DNA from: Zonotrichia leucophrys gambelii
Lineage: Eukaryota > Chordata > Aves > Passeriformes > Passerellidae
Assembly (NCBI RefSeq): GCF_028769735.1
Contig: NC_088178.1
Span: forward strand, 28,901,857 to 28,965,856
DNA length: 64,000 nucleotides
Reading direction: 5' to 3'
Of the stretch, positions 23,943 to 36,250 are shown piece after piece (the first letter of the stretch is position 1; each line of letters starts with the position of its first letter). The notes under the pieces are model-generated. The model did not search any database. It was not told the origin of the DNA and saw nothing but the letters and a program-made list of their open reading frames with translations. The position numbers and the translations under genes are program-made.

Positions 23943-25439
23943 AAATGCTTTAATGCAGACTTGTGATTTCTAGTCGTGATTCCTCTGTGCTGTTCTTTGC
24001 TGCGTTCTCTGCTCAGGGTGGGATTCTTGCAGTGTCCAGGGCAGGGACAGGAGCTGGACTCTGATCCTGATGGGTTCCTTCCAGCTCAGCCTGTTCTCTG
24101 ATAAGACACCCCCATGGTGGAAGCCTTTGGGGTTTTTTGTGAGAAAATCTGCACTTTGTTCTATTTCCCCACAGCTGCTTTTGGTAAAAACTGCAATTCC
24201 TTCGAGTTGCTGTTAAAAAGAGCAAATAAGAAGCTGTTTTCTTCTTGCTGGCTTACATGGCATTTTACCTTCTAAATCTGTTTGAAACATGTGGAATCTG
24301 GACTGGTACCCACACACTGCACAGCTGTAAATCCATGAGAGGGCAGATCTAGATGCCACTGAATGTGGACAGCACCCAGGAATCCAGCAGCTCTGAGATT
24401 TCACACATCCTCTCCCAAAATCTGCTGGATGAACTGCTCAGTGCTGAGTTTTTGGGGTGTTGGGGTGAGCTGCTTTTGGATTAAATTAAATATTTTAAAA
24501 TAATTGCAATTTGATCAAGAAAAACACAAGTGATTTGATTCAGGTAGGCAGCAGAAAGATAAGGATTCTCTTCTCCACGTTTGTCCTGCTCATTTTTTGT
24601 TGGATGTGCTGTTGGACACCATATCTGCAGGACAACTGGGGCTTTTCCCAATCACTCAGCTGCCACACTCATTTCTCTGCCTGCCCACTGAAGCGATCTC
24701 TGAATTGTGCAGCAGAGTTTGTGTTGTAATATCTGCTCACCACAGCGTTTTCCTCTGCTGTTTATTTTCCAAAGAAAGCAGTGGATATTGACCCAACAAG
24801 AGCATGAACATCAGCACTGAGATTCTTTTTCTTTGCTGTGCTTGTGTCAGGGAAGTTGGGCAAAATGTCACAGCCCTGGAATCTGTTCTTTTCTTCTGCT
24901 CATTTCATTGCCTGAGTGCAGTGCTGGTGTCAGAGCAATAAATCCAAGGCTTGCCTGATGAGTTGCAGTTTCTAAAGCCTGTTGCACACAGAAATTGAAG
25001 CCCACACGACCTCTGAATGGTGGCTGAGTGTTGGCCTTCTCTCCACAGCAGAAGCCGAGCAAGGACTTGGCCAAACAACAAAATCTGGGCAACAAAAGAA
25101 ATGATTGTGAGCGGCAGCTCCAGCCACTGGAGCTCCTGGTGCAGGGCAGTGCCAGAGCCAGGCACAGGGCAGGATTCCCAAGCACTTCCAGTGGCAGCCA
25201 TAGATCATCATCAGTCTCACCCCAGCAGCCTATGGAGCTGCTTCCCTTTATTTGCTGCCTGAAAGCTGCAAGGGGCTGCAGTAATTGCTGAGAATAAATC
25301 TGATTTTATCCAAGTGAGTGCCTGGGCAGCCCTGCCTGGGCTTTAACCCTTGCAGGGAGCCAGGAGGGGCCGATCTGTGCTCCCTGCCCAGCTGGGATGA
25401 GCCACTCTTGGAGCTCTGGGTTCAAACTTAAAAGTTTGG
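23943..25439. other. Single-copy non-coding interval
   Basis: No repeat or RNA gene recognised. Several short open frames on both strands around 24868-25290 overlap each other and none looks like a conserved exon. Confidence 0.5.
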
Positions 25440-26560
25440 GGTTTTAGAAAATAAAGCAATATCTATCAGGCTAGAATACAGGGGCAAGATGGAGGTTTTA
25501 GCGTGGAGGCTGGTTGTTCTTCTTTATCTTCTTTATCTTCTTCTTTATCTTCTTTATCTCCTCCTTCTCCTCCTTCTCCTCCACCTTCTTCTTCACCTTC
25601 TTCTTCTTCTTCACTTTTTTTTTCTTCTTCTTCTTCTTCTTCTTCTTCTTCTTCTTCTTCTTCTTCTTCTTCTTCACCTTCTTCACCTCCTTCTTCACCT
25701 CCTTCTTCACCTTCTTCTTCACCTTCTTCACCTTCTTCTTCTTCACCTTCTTCTTCACCTTCTTCACCTCCTCCTTCTTCTTCTTCTTCTTCTTCTTCTT
25801 CTTCTTCTTCACCTTCTTCTTCTTCTTCTTCTTCTTCTTCACCTTCTTCAACTTCTTCACCTCCTTCTTCTTCTTCTTCTTCTTCTTCTTCTTCTTCTTC
25901 GCCTTCTTCACCTCCTTCTTCACCTTCTTCACCTTCTTCTTCTTCTTCTTCTTCTTCTTCTTCACCTTCTCTTCTTCTTCTTCTTCTTCTTCTTCTTCTT
26001 CTTCACCTTCTTCTTCTTCTTCTTCTTCACCTTCTTCTTCACCTTCTTCTTCTCCTTCTTCTTCTTTCTTCTTCTTCTTCTTCTTTCTTTTTCTTCACCT
26101 TCTTCTTCTTCACCTTCTTCACCTTCTTCTTCTTCTTCTTCTTCTTTCTTCTTCTTCTTCTTTCTTCTTCTTCACCTTCTTCTTTCTTCTTCTTCTTCTT
26201 CTTCTTCTTCTTCTTCTTCTTCTTCTTCTTCTTCACCTTCTTCACCTTCTTCTTCTTTCTTCTTCACCTTCTTCTTCACCTTCTTCTTCTTCTTCTTCTT
26301 CTTCACCTTCTTCACCTTCTTCTCCATAGGTTTGGGATGATGTTTTGTAATTGGACAGAAAAGTCCACACTGCAGGCTGCAAGTGATCAGTTATTGGGTT
26401 AAAAGTGAAAATAATTTAGGTGTCTTTCCTTAATTGGATATTTTAGCCTTAAAAAGCTTTGTAACAAAAGATAGTTGGTCATTTTGTGCCTTGTTGGTGA
26501 AGAACTGCAGAGCTCACTGCTGTGAGACTGCAACATAGGTAAGAAATAATGAACACCTGA
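25440..26560 (+). mobile_element. LTR-D, LTR-like element carrying an expanded TTC tract (ends approximate)
   Basis: Unique sequence on both sides of the TTC array follows the same order as LTR-B U3: AAGATGGAGG, then TTC repeats ending TTCTTCTCC, then TTTGGGAT and an ATTGG motif. The right side continues with sequence typical of LTR U3/R (AGTTATTGGGTTAAAAGTG, then TGAGACTGCAACATAGG and AATAATGAACACC). I infer a plus-oriented LTR distantly related to LTR-B whose pyrimidine tract expanded from a handful of units to more than 800 bp. No TSD was found. Confidence 0.5.
25514..26325 (+). repeat. (TTC)n microsatellite with TTCACC interruptions
   Basis: About 810 bp of almost pure pyrimidine on the plus strand, mainly TTC with TTCACC, TTCTCC and TTTC interruptions. 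It is the GAA/TTC class, a polypurine-polypyrimidine tract able to form triplex DNA. All three frames on the plus strand are open as poly-Phe, poly-Ser or poly-Leu and should not be taken as genes. Confidence 0.97.
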
Positions 26561-26771
26561 GTCTGACCTGACCCATCCTGCAGAGTGACAGAAAAAGGAG
26601 GCTGCAGAGCAGCAAGCCACATTCCAGGCGTGATTTCCCAGTGATAAGATCTGTGAAGCTGCTGGGCCAGTGGCTGTTTGTGGCTTGGTTCATAACTCCA
26701 TTCATTGCCAGCAGCTCACTGAGCTGATCTGGCCTGCCAGGAGCTGTGGAAGGAACTCGTGGAATGGAGTT

Positions 26772-26777
26772 TTTTGG

Positions 26778-26809
<32 letters not shown>

Positions 26810-27012
26810 TTTAAATTCTCAAAACCTGAGAAGAAAAAAAAAATGATTAACTGAACCCAAAGAAAAAACACTTTCACTTTATAAGAGAAACCAGGGGAGG
26901 AGCAGTTTCATTTCCATAGCAACCTAACTGACAGGGTCCTGGGAAAGGAAGAAACCATTTAATACAGAAAATGAAGAAAACAAACTAACAAACTTAAAAA
27001 CACACCACAACA
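26772..27012 (-). mobile_element. Degraded LTR-A relative ending in poly(T)
   Basis: On the minus strand it begins TGTTGTGGTGTG at 27012, matching the LTR-A 5' end. It follows LTR-A for about 200 bp to around 26816, with CCATAGCAACCTAACTGACAGG and AACCAGGGGAGGAGCAG recognisable on the plus strand. It then stops in A-rich sequence (plus: a T run at about 26779-26800). GGAGTT at 26766-26771 and 27013-27018 is a possible 6-bp TSD. So either an LTR lost its 3' part and gained a homopolymer, or a 5' LTR fragment ended in poly(A). Confidence 0.6.
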
Positions 27013-27018
27013 GGAGTT

Positions 27019-29264
27019 CACATGGAATTCAAGTGGCTTTCCAGAAAAATCCAACCATGTGCCTCCTCAGGGATTCTCCCCGTGCTTTTTCCAAAGCTGA
27101 ACTGGGAATTTCTAAGGGATAGAAAAGCTGTAGTGCCCTGCTCGTCTATATGAATTTGTAGATAAATGATATTAAATTAAATTATATTAAATGTCACACA
27201 CTGTGGCTTTTGCTGAGGTTGTGTCAATGGGAAAAAATAATCTTAAAGTTTTCAAAGACAGCATTTTAAAATGATACTTCCAATTAAAGTAATAACATGG
27301 TTCAGAACCTTTCACCCTAATATTGCTACAAATAGTGCTGAATTTGGTAGTACACTTATTACCTGTGCTTTCCCTAATTCTTTTCAATTAGGTAAATTTA
27401 AGAATGATGAAGTCCACAGAATGATTTGGACATGCCTCTCTTTCTTAGCATAAATTAATTTGATGTTTTCAGACAGAGAAATTTTCCTTACATTATTCAG
27501 ATGGAGTTTTCAATTTATAATGATGTGATTTTGTTCTATCAATTTGTTGTTCCAGATGCTTGTAATTAATTATTAACCATTACCTCTGGTTTGCTTGGAG
27601 GCTGTTTGTGTCAATAAGCATAACCCAATCCAGGGCTGATATTAATTACAGATAAGGGCTGAGTAACACACAGAGCTTTGTGTGAGCCTGCAGTCCCCAA
27701 ATCTGAATTTGTAATTCAGCTGCATGGGGTTTTCCTCACTCAGAGGCTGTTTCCTTTCATTTATTTACAGAGAAAGGAAGATGGCTAAAGTCAGTTAATG
27801 CCCAGCTTTTATGTTCAGGTTGAGTGACTTGCTGGAGGTATTTTAAAGGGAATGTTAAATTCTGAGGGGTTTTTGATGCCAGGAAAGTACCTCTTTATTG
27901 GAAAATAAGACACAATGGGAAGGAATGCTGCTGGACTTTTTTATCATTTGCACAATGGTGCAGAAATCGTTGTTTAGGTTTCCTTTGAGGTCAGACAGTG
28001 GCGAGATCTTATTACTGATGGCAAAGAAATATTTTCCTAAAAATAAAGATAAACTAAATGAATCCCTGCTTTTGTGTTGCCTTTTAAAAGAGCACAGCAA
28101 TGGAAATGTCAAGGTCATGGTTTCCATTAGTGTCATTTAGAGAGGATAAACTGAAATGTTGTGTTGCTTGGGTGCTTGTCTTTGCCATCAGGAGACATCC
28201 CAGCTCAGCTGGAGGTTTCTGTCTAGAAATTTCTTTTTCCTTCTCTCTGCTGTTTTGAAATAGTGATGATGTTCATTGTCCTGATCCTGCTCTCAGAGCC
28301 AGCAATCTCACAGTCATCAACTTGGCAGAATTTATTTAAGGTACAAGAGAGAAAAATTTGGAGGTGGTGGAGGATCTTTAAAAAATATTTCTGCATTTCA
28401 TTGTTGGATTTTTTTTCATTGTCTCTTAAGTATTTCTGGGTTTAAAACCGGAGTTAATAATCTCCCATGACTCGCAGTGCACAGCTGGCAGCTCTGGGCC
28501 TTGCAGCACAAATTCCCTTCAGGAAGGATTGGCAGAATTCACCTTTTCACCATGAGCAGCAGAGTGGCTGGAATAAAACTCCAGCTGAGCTCCTGGATGG
28601 GCTCATCCCGAATTTCCCTGCTGCTGAATCCCAGCAGGAGCCTCTCAGGAATGTGCAATCCTGAGCTCAGGCTGAGTGAAACAGTTAAATGCTTTTTCCT
28701 GAGTTTGTGGGAGTCTCTTGGGCACAACAATGGAATAAATATTTGACCTACCCTGGGGGGGTTTATTGTAGCTTAGACTGTCTTAACTCTGGGGCTCAGG
28801 AGAGGCCAATCCAACAAGCTGCTGATATTTTTAATTTAACCTTTCGAATTTCTATGGACGTGCTGAATGAAGCCAGCCCGAGTGCTGCCTGCCTCCTCCC
28901 TGGGCAGAGCCCTTAATTGGGGTCAGTTCTGGATAGTTACAATTTATGATCTGCTGCTTGTGTTCATGAATGCTTTGGGAATGTGCTCTTTCTTTGCGCT
29001 GAGTTTGTCCAGATGTGTCAATATTTTGGTTTGGATGATATAAAATAAATGGTGGAGATTAACTGCCTGCGACATTGTCTTTTAACAATGAAGTAGAGCC
29101 ATTTTTCACCTCGGGAGATGTCTGTAAAACAAATATTGAGCTTTGCAGAATGGCTACAGCGGCTCGTGCACCAGGGGATTCCAGTAGCCTTTGCCACATC
29201 CCTTTGGGACTGAGAATCCCCGAGGGAATCTGCTCTGATGAAGGCTTCAGTGTGTCAGGTGTGC
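27019..29264. other. Single-copy non-coding interval
   Basis: AT-rich, with a stretch at 27260-27680 rich in TAAT-type motifs (AATTAATTATTAACCATTA) that could be a conserved non-coding element. No exon or repeat recognised. Confidence 0.45.
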
Positions 29265-29670
29265 TGATAGCTCAGGTTTGGCTTTTGTATTTTCACATTC
29301 TGCTTTAGTGTGTGGGGCTGGGCTCACATCAGGGATGCTGAGCTCTGTGCACAGAGCAGGAGACAAAACAATTCCTGCTCCAGCTGGGCACCAAGGACAA
29401 ATGACCCAAATCTCAGCCCAGAGCACAAACCCCGTGGGCTGGAGAGAGAAAAACAAGCAGGGTGGGACTGCCTGGGCTAAAGCTGGGATGGGACAATGAA
29501 CTGCAAGGTGCAAATGGAGCAGAGCTGATCCCAGGGACAGAGCCCGTGCCCCTCGTGCATTTTGGGGCCATTTTGGTTCATCTTGGGTGCAGCCCTGGCT
29601 GGGCTCTGCTGCTGCCCAAGGTGGATCCATGGAGGAGATCCTGTGAATAAATCCCTGCTTTATTCTGGAA
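29265..29670 (+). mobile_element. LTR-E copy 1 (3' variant 1)
   Basis: Begins TGATAGCTCAGGTTTGGC and shares 223 bp (29301-29523) without a visible difference with 44875-45097. After GGAGCAGAG it diverges into its own 3' part containing AATAAATCCCTGCTTTATTC near 29646. The order, an upstream part then AATAAA near the end, is that of an LTR in plus orientation. I found no TSD, so the 3' end is approximate and the class (ERVL-like in style) is a guess. Confidence 0.55.
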
Positions 29671-31731
29671 CTCTGCACAAGGCATCAGTGGAAAGATGGG
29701 AAGGATCTCCCCAGCAGGGAATTGTGCACAGGAGATGAGCTGGGAGCCAGCTTGGGGAACTTCTGCTGAAATCAGGAAAGCCATAATGTCACTTTAATTC
29801 CTTAGCTGTGATCCAGGGAGCAGGTGAGGTCTGCAAAGGCCCCTGGAGCCCCTCACAGGCTCCTCTGTTGTGTTCTGTGAATCCCCAGGTGTTCCATGAC
29901 AAAGGCAGGAGGTGTTAATGGCAATGAAGAGCCCATTTCCCCTCAGTGCCTTGGTCCTTCCCAGAGGTGTGAGCGGCACAAAGGGGCCTCCAGCTGCTCG
30001 GAAAAGAGGTGAAAACCCCTCTGGGACAATGGCAGACACCCAGATCCACATCAGGGAATGCCAAAGGCCATTCCCTGCTAAAGACCTGCTCTTCCCTGGG
30101 CTTGGGTGGAATGGAGAGCCCCAGAGTGTCCCTTGGCTCAGGTCACCCCAGCTGGGACACAGGCACTGAGCTCCTGGAGCTGGAGCCAGGTTATTAATTC
30201 CAGGATTTGATGGAAGAGATCCCACAATGAGCCCATTGTAGCAGAGTTGGGGTGAAGGGGGGAATGGCTGCACTGGGGACTGCAGGAGCCGCTGGCTGCC
30301 CCATCCATTAATTCAAAACGATCCAAGCAGGTAGGAAGGATTTTGCAGAAGGCATTCCATGGCTGGGGCTGGGTTCCAGAGAGAGCCTGGCTGGGGATGC
30401 TGGGAATGAGGTGATGTGAGTGTGAGTCAGCCTGACCCAGCGGGGCCTTACCAATGTACCCGAAATCGGCTCCTCGAGGGCTGGAAACACTTGGATTTCT
30501 CAAAGACAGAGCTGTTTCCACAGGATTAAGCCTTTGATATTTCTCAGTTGTTCTGTTTTTCTAAGCTGGAGAGCTTTGAGCGTGTAATACCTGCAGAGCT
30601 GTGTTCTTGCAGAGCCATAAACCAGAAATGCTGCACGGGGAACGCTTCAGATCCGTGGGCAAGCAATATGAAATATCCTACTATTTTAATTTCTATCATT
30701 AATACTTCTATTATTTTAATTTCTATTAGTAATACAATAATATTCTATTATTTCTATCGTATTGTGCACCTCCAGTAGGATGGAGGGAGTTCTGGATCAA
30801 ACTCTCACCCTCCCTCTTCCCTATTAATCAACAGTGATAAATAAACTCCTAAATTGGAGGGCAAAAAGGAGTTTTTGGTGAGAAATATCCATATCTTGCT
30901 CTGAACTCTGAGCTAGAGAAGGAATTTCCTTCTAAAGTTCAGATTTATCTCTTTTATTACCCACACCCTTGGTGTTTTGCAATCTCTTGGTGGCAATGTC
31001 GTGTCTAAATCAGGAATATTTTATGGCTTATTTAAAAAAAGTGTTGCTTGAGTTACTAAAGGTATGGCTGCAGTGAGAAGTCGTGTATTTCATTTGAAAC
31101 TGGTTACTTTAACTTGAAAAATATTTGTGTAAGCTTTCATTTGGCTTCTCGCTTATTCTATAGAAGTGACAGTAGTTTAATTGGAAACCCCAGTTTGTAT
31201 TTATGGAAAGTTTTCACATGCTGTCTTTTCTGAAAGCTGAAGAATCCAAGAAGGAACACAATGTTTCCCACAAACTATACATCTCCACAATTCCACAGGC
31301 TCTCAGCAGCTGCATTAAAAAGGTTTTTAATCCCAGTTATGTGTTTAATTAGGGAAGGGAGCCTTGGCACATCTTCTGACTTACAGTTCATTTTAAAGTC
31401 TTCCAAAAAAAAAAAAAAAAAAAAAGGAGAAAAAGAAGAAATCAATCCAATTTGGTTTAATTGTCATATATAAATTAAGAACTCGTTTTTTTCCACTTCA
31501 CAAAGCTGTGTGCTGTGGGCCCTCCTGATGGATGGCAGGGGGCAATTGCTTCCAAATGAGGAGCTGGAATTTGGGGCTGGAATCTGCGTGGTTCTCACCA
31601 GCTCCAGCCCAAACCTCTCCCACAGCACTGCCCAGCCCTCACAGGGGGAATTTCTTCCCAAATCTCCATCCCTCTGCAGAGTGGGGAAGGAAGAGCCCAT
31701 GGGGAGATTCCTGCCTGGAATATCCTCCAGA
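29671..31731. other. Single-copy non-coding interval
   Basis: Includes an AT-rich quasi-repeat (ATTTCTATNATTAATAC) at about 30680-30765 and an A homopolymer at about 31405-31425. No gene or interspersed repeat recognised. Confidence 0.5.
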
Positions 31732-31773
31732 CAAACCTCCCCAAGTCCTGGGAATTCTTCTATTTGAATTTAA
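31732..31773 (+). repeat. Left arm of inverted repeat
   Basis: CAAACCTCCCCAAGTCCTGG followed by GAATTCTTCTATTTGAATTT is the imperfect reverse complement of 33601-33643. The two arms enclose the ~103-bp tandem array. Confidence 0.8.
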
Positions 31774-31796
31774 AAAAATAGGAATCAGACAGAAGA

Positions 31797-33592
31797 TTTG
31801 AGTTGTTACATGGCAAACTGGACTTTAAAAATCTGTATTTCTGTATTTATCTGCCAGCAGCCTGCATTGCCAGGATATAGGGTTGGAAGCAGTGGGGTCT
31901 CACCTTCAGCAAGGCCCGGCTCCCTCTGGGGATCTCCCACCACCCTCTCTGCCCTTCCCTGATCATTTTGGGGCACAGAAATCATTCCCTTTGTGTGTGT
32001 GGGACAGGATCAGTGTGACAAGATCCCACTGAGTGGCTTTAAACCACAACAATTTAATGCAAGAATACAAATTGCCTACCAGCTCCTTTTGGGGACTTTG
32101 AGTAACAAATCTGAGGCAAACGGGGAGGAGAGGAATTGCTTCAAGCTGCCTGAAATGTTTTGGTGTCTTCATCAGGAAACACAGAGAGTTTGAGCTCCAG
32201 TCCATGGCAAACTGGACTGAAAAATATCTGTATTTCTGTCCTAGCAGCCTGCATTCCCAGAATATAGGGTTGGAAACACAGAGGGTTTGAGCTCCAGCAT
32301 TGTTACATGGCAAACTGGAATCTGATACTAATAATTCTAATACTGAAAAATATCTGTATTTCTGTATCTATCTCCTAGCAGCCTGCATTCCCAGGATATA
32401 GGGTAGGAAACACACAGGGTTTGAGCTCCAGGGCTGTTACATGGCAAATTGGACTGAAAAATATCTGTATTTCTGTATCTCTGTCCTAGCAGCCTGCATT
32501 CCCAGGATATAGGGTTGGAAACACAGAGGGTCTCCAGGATTGTTACATGGCAAACTGGATTGAAAAATATCTGTATTTCTGTATTTATCCCCTAGCAGCC
32601 TGCATTCCCAGGATATGGGGTAGGAAACACAGAGGGTTTGAGCTGTTACATGGCAAACTGGACTGAAAAATATCTGTATTTCTGTATCTCTGTCCTAGCA
32701 GCCTGCATTCCCAGGATATAGGGTTGGAAACACAGAGGGTCTCCAGGGTTGTTACATGGCAAACTGGACTGAAAAATATCTGTATTTCTGTATCTCTGTC
32801 CTAGCAGCCTGCATTCCCAGGATATAGGGTTGGAAACACAGAGGGTTTGAGCTCCAGGGTTGTTACATGGCAAACTGGACTGAAAAATATCTGTATTTCT
32901 GTATTTATGTCCTAGCAGCCTGCATTCCCAGGATATAGGGTAGGAAACACAGAGGGTTTGAGCTGTTACATGGCAAACTGGACTTTAAAAATCTGTATTT
33001 CTGTATTTATCTGCCAGCAGCCTGCATTCCCAGGATATAGGGTAGGAAACACAGAGGGTTTGAGCTCCAGGGTTGTTACATGGCAAACTGGACTGAAAAA
33101 TATCTGTATTTCTGTATTTATCCCCTAGCAGCCTGCATTCCCAGGATATAGGGTTGGAAACACAGAGGGTTTGAGCTGTTACATGGCAAACTGGATTGAA
33201 AAATATCTGTATTTCTGTATTTATCTGCTAGCAGCCTGCATTCCCAGGATATAGGGTAGGAAACACAGAGGGTTTGAGCTTTAGGGTTGTTACATGGCAA
33301 ACTGGACTGAAAAATATCTGTATTTCTGTATTTATCTCCTAGCAGCCTGCATTCCCAGGATATAGGGTAGGAAACACAGAGGGTTTGAGCTGTTACATGG
33401 CAAACTGGACTGAAAAATATCTGTATTTCTGTATCTCTGTCCTAGCAGCCTGCATTCCCAGGATATAGGGTAGGAAACACAGAGGGTTTGAGCTGTTACA
33501 TGGCAAACTGGACTGAAAAATATCTGTATTTCTGTATTTATCTCCTAGCAGCCTGCATTCCCAGGATATAGGGTAGGAAACAAAGATGGATG
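31797..33592 (+). repeat. 103-111-bp minisatellite, 14 copies, interrupted once
   Basis: Fourteen occurrences of ATGGCAAACTGG (or AAATTGG), each followed by CTGTATTTCTGTAT, CTAGCAGCCTGCATTCCCAG, GATATAGGGT and AACACAGAGGGTTTGAGC. The unit is 103 bp, or about 111 bp when a CTCCAGGGTT segment is present. The first copy (31797-31895) is separated from the rest by about 270 bp of unrelated sequence; the main run is 32169-33592. Not coding. Confidence 0.93.
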
Positions 33593-33600
33593 ATTATTTT

Positions 33601-33643
33601 TTTTGAATTAAAACAGGAATTTCCCAGGACTTGAGGAGGTTTG
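33601..33643 (-). repeat. Right arm of inverted repeat
   Basis: AACAGGAATTTCCCAGGACT followed by TGAGGAGGTTTG mirrors 31732-31773 with a few mismatches. I see no TSD outside the arms. Confidence 0.8.
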
Positions 33644-35280
33644 TAGCCATAATTATGAACTTTTAAGCAGCCTCACCGTCCCCTCCTCCCCCTCCAGAAA
33701 CCAAATTGTTCAGCTGGTGGAATTGAGTGGATCTGCAGAGAAATCCTCCACGTCTGCCTGAATTCGGTGCGGATCCTGTGGGCTGGGGCAAGTGCTGGAA
33801 GCGATTAAAGGGCTGAACAAAAAGCTCCATTCAGGGCCCATCGCCTTCCTGCTGGGGTAATCCAAGTCCCCAAAATTCAAAAATATGGGCTGCCACACAG
33901 CACAGCTTCTGAAGGTGTCCACAACATCCACTCACTTGAAAATGTTCCTTCAGTGGTGGAGGATTGGTTTGAAAAACCCAATAGAAAATATCCATATATA
34001 TCCAATTAAATCAAATTGAGCACTTTTAATAAAGCGGAGTTTCAAGCTGGGAAAAATTTTCTCCTGTCACTCAAAGTTAGGCCAGGAAAGCATTTTTCTT
34101 TTGCCTTGAAATAGCTGTATTTATTATATCTGACCTGCTCAACATTGCTGGTTTTACTTAAGAACTAGAAAGAAACAAATGCTTTTCATTGCTCGCTGCC
34201 TTTTTTTGTAGCGTGAAATTGTTTTCCCAAGAAAAACAAGGTAGAAATGATTTCCAAAACACAGCCCAGAATAACCAAACAGTCCTTTTTACAGAAAGAA
34301 TCAAAACCAAGCTGCTTAATCCTAATTGTTTGAATCTATTCTAAATTATTTACTTTCTGCCCGGCAGCTTGTTCTCATTTTTAAGCTTTCAAACAGCTCT
34401 ATTGGGTATTTAGTTTTCAGTAGTTCCTTCCTCAAAGGTGAAAATGCAGAGGGGATTCTTGAGGGCTCAGAAAAACCCAGAAAATATAAACTGATTCAAC
34501 TTCCAATGGGAGTTATTCTGGATTTTAGTTGCTTCCTAATGGAAAATGTCTGGACAGCAGGTGAGCCCTGGAAGTCCAGCCCAGGCTGGGTTTACTTTTA
34601 GCAGATATTTTGGCCATAGTTTTGTTAAATACAGAATTTTTAGAACATATTTTAGTTAAATACAGATTTTTTTTAGAATATATTTTCGTTAAATACAGAA
34701 TTTTTTGGGGGGTTGTGCTGTAATGGATTTGCAGATCTGCTCCACTCACACTGGGCTGAACATCTCCAGCCATTCCCTAGGTTTATTGATATTACTAATT
34801 ATTTATTTATATTATTTATATCATTTAAATGATATTATTCATATGATCTAAATTATATTATTTACATTCTTTTGTTATTGATTATATTAATATTATTTAT
34901 CTTTCATTTGGCTTTAACCATCTCACATTGGGGTGTGCACTGTGCAGGTGGGGTGGGTGGAAAGCAGATTTTTCTCTCCTGCCTAAATGTGGAAAAATAT
35001 TTTTGGTTTTCTTGTACTTTTTAGCTCCCAGGTGGTCACTGTGAGAGGTTGTTGAGCTTCAGAGGTGATTCCCATATTATTAAATCTGTGCTGGCAAACT
35101 TCCATTTTGTCAAAACTTTTATTTCCTGCTTCTGTGACAGCAGTGGAAGTGGGAAGATTCAAATTCTGATTTGATCCCAGGAATTTTTAAGTTGGAAATT
35201 GTAAGGAATTTACTTTTTAAGTTGAAAATTGTAAGGATTCATTTGCAAACTATAGGCTAAAAAGCAGAATGCTTTAATTG
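33644..35280. other. Single-copy AT-rich interval with a short repeat
   Basis: Contains three imperfect ~38-bp units at about 34615-34706 (GTTAAATACAGAATTTTT recurring) and AT-rich runs of ATTATTTATAT at 34785-34900. No gene recognised. Confidence 0.5.
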
Positions 35281-35525
35281 AAAATTACAATAAATGAGCA
35301 ACCATTATAATAAATGAGCAGTATGTTAAAAATGGTGAAAATTAAAATGAAAATTATATGAAATTAATTATTTTATTAAGATTTTTCAATGAACATTATA
35401 ATAAATGAGCAACCATTATAATAAATGAGCAGTATGTTAAAAATGGTGAAAATTAAAGTGAAAATTATATGAAATTAATTATTTTATTAAGATTTTTCAA
35501 TGAACATTATAATAAATGAGCAGTA
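35281..35525 (+). repeat. 111-bp tandem duplication
   Basis: The block with AATAAATGAGCAACCATTAT and AGTATGTTAAAAATGGTG occurs at about 35290 and again 111 bp later. The second copy has AAAGTG where the first has AAAATG. AT-rich, non-coding. Confidence 0.9.
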
Positions 35526-36250
35526 ATCATGATAATTCAGTGTGAATGATTTTCCCCCATGGGATGAGCAGCATGATTTCCAGGAATGTGACCCAGTCAC
35601 TGGCTCCTTTGTATGTGAACAATGGTAATTGATTTAAATTGATTTTCTTCTTGTAATTCTTGTTTTTGCCAGTGATTGCTTTGATAGGCCACGTTTGCTG
35701 TAGGTGTTAATTAGTGAATCTTTATGGCCTCCAGTAATCAGCACCTGCCTCCTGTGTTTCTGTACAACACACAGAACATTCTGGCAATTTTCCTTATTTC
35801 AGTGTAGTGCTGAGGCAGCACTGGGGTTTGTGTTGTGTTACTTTTTGTTACTTTTCACTGCCATCTTTTGCAGAAATAATGAAAAAATAGGCTGTCCTGC
35901 TCAAGAGAGAGGCGATTTTAATTTCTCAGCCAGTTAATCATTGATTGCTTTGTTTGGCTGCAGCGCTGGGAGTGCAATGTGCAGTGAGGATGCACCTGAG
36001 TGCCCAGCGAGAGCTGAGCTCTGAAACCCTGCCTGCCCCTAAACTGCAGCCCAGGCACTCAAAAATGGGCTTAAAGTGCAGCTCTGGGGGCTGCTGATCA
36101 CCCAGAGCTCCAGCAAATGTCAGATTCTGCTTCTCGTGGCAAAATGAAAACGGCATCCTTTGTCCATTTGGAAAGAAATGTGTTTTCCTTGCTGGTTCCG
36201 GTCTCAGCTTTGATAATTTATAAATTTGAAATCTGTAATGTGACTGGAAA
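35526..36250. other. Single-copy non-coding interval
   Basis: Mixed composition. No repeat, RNA gene or convincing exon seen. Confidence 0.5.

Noticed and set aside
25489..26402. Long plus-strand open frames of poly-Leu, poly-Ser and poly-Phe, and poly-Lys on the minus strand
   Set aside because: They are the three readings of a (TTC)n tract. No start context, domain or transcript evidence.
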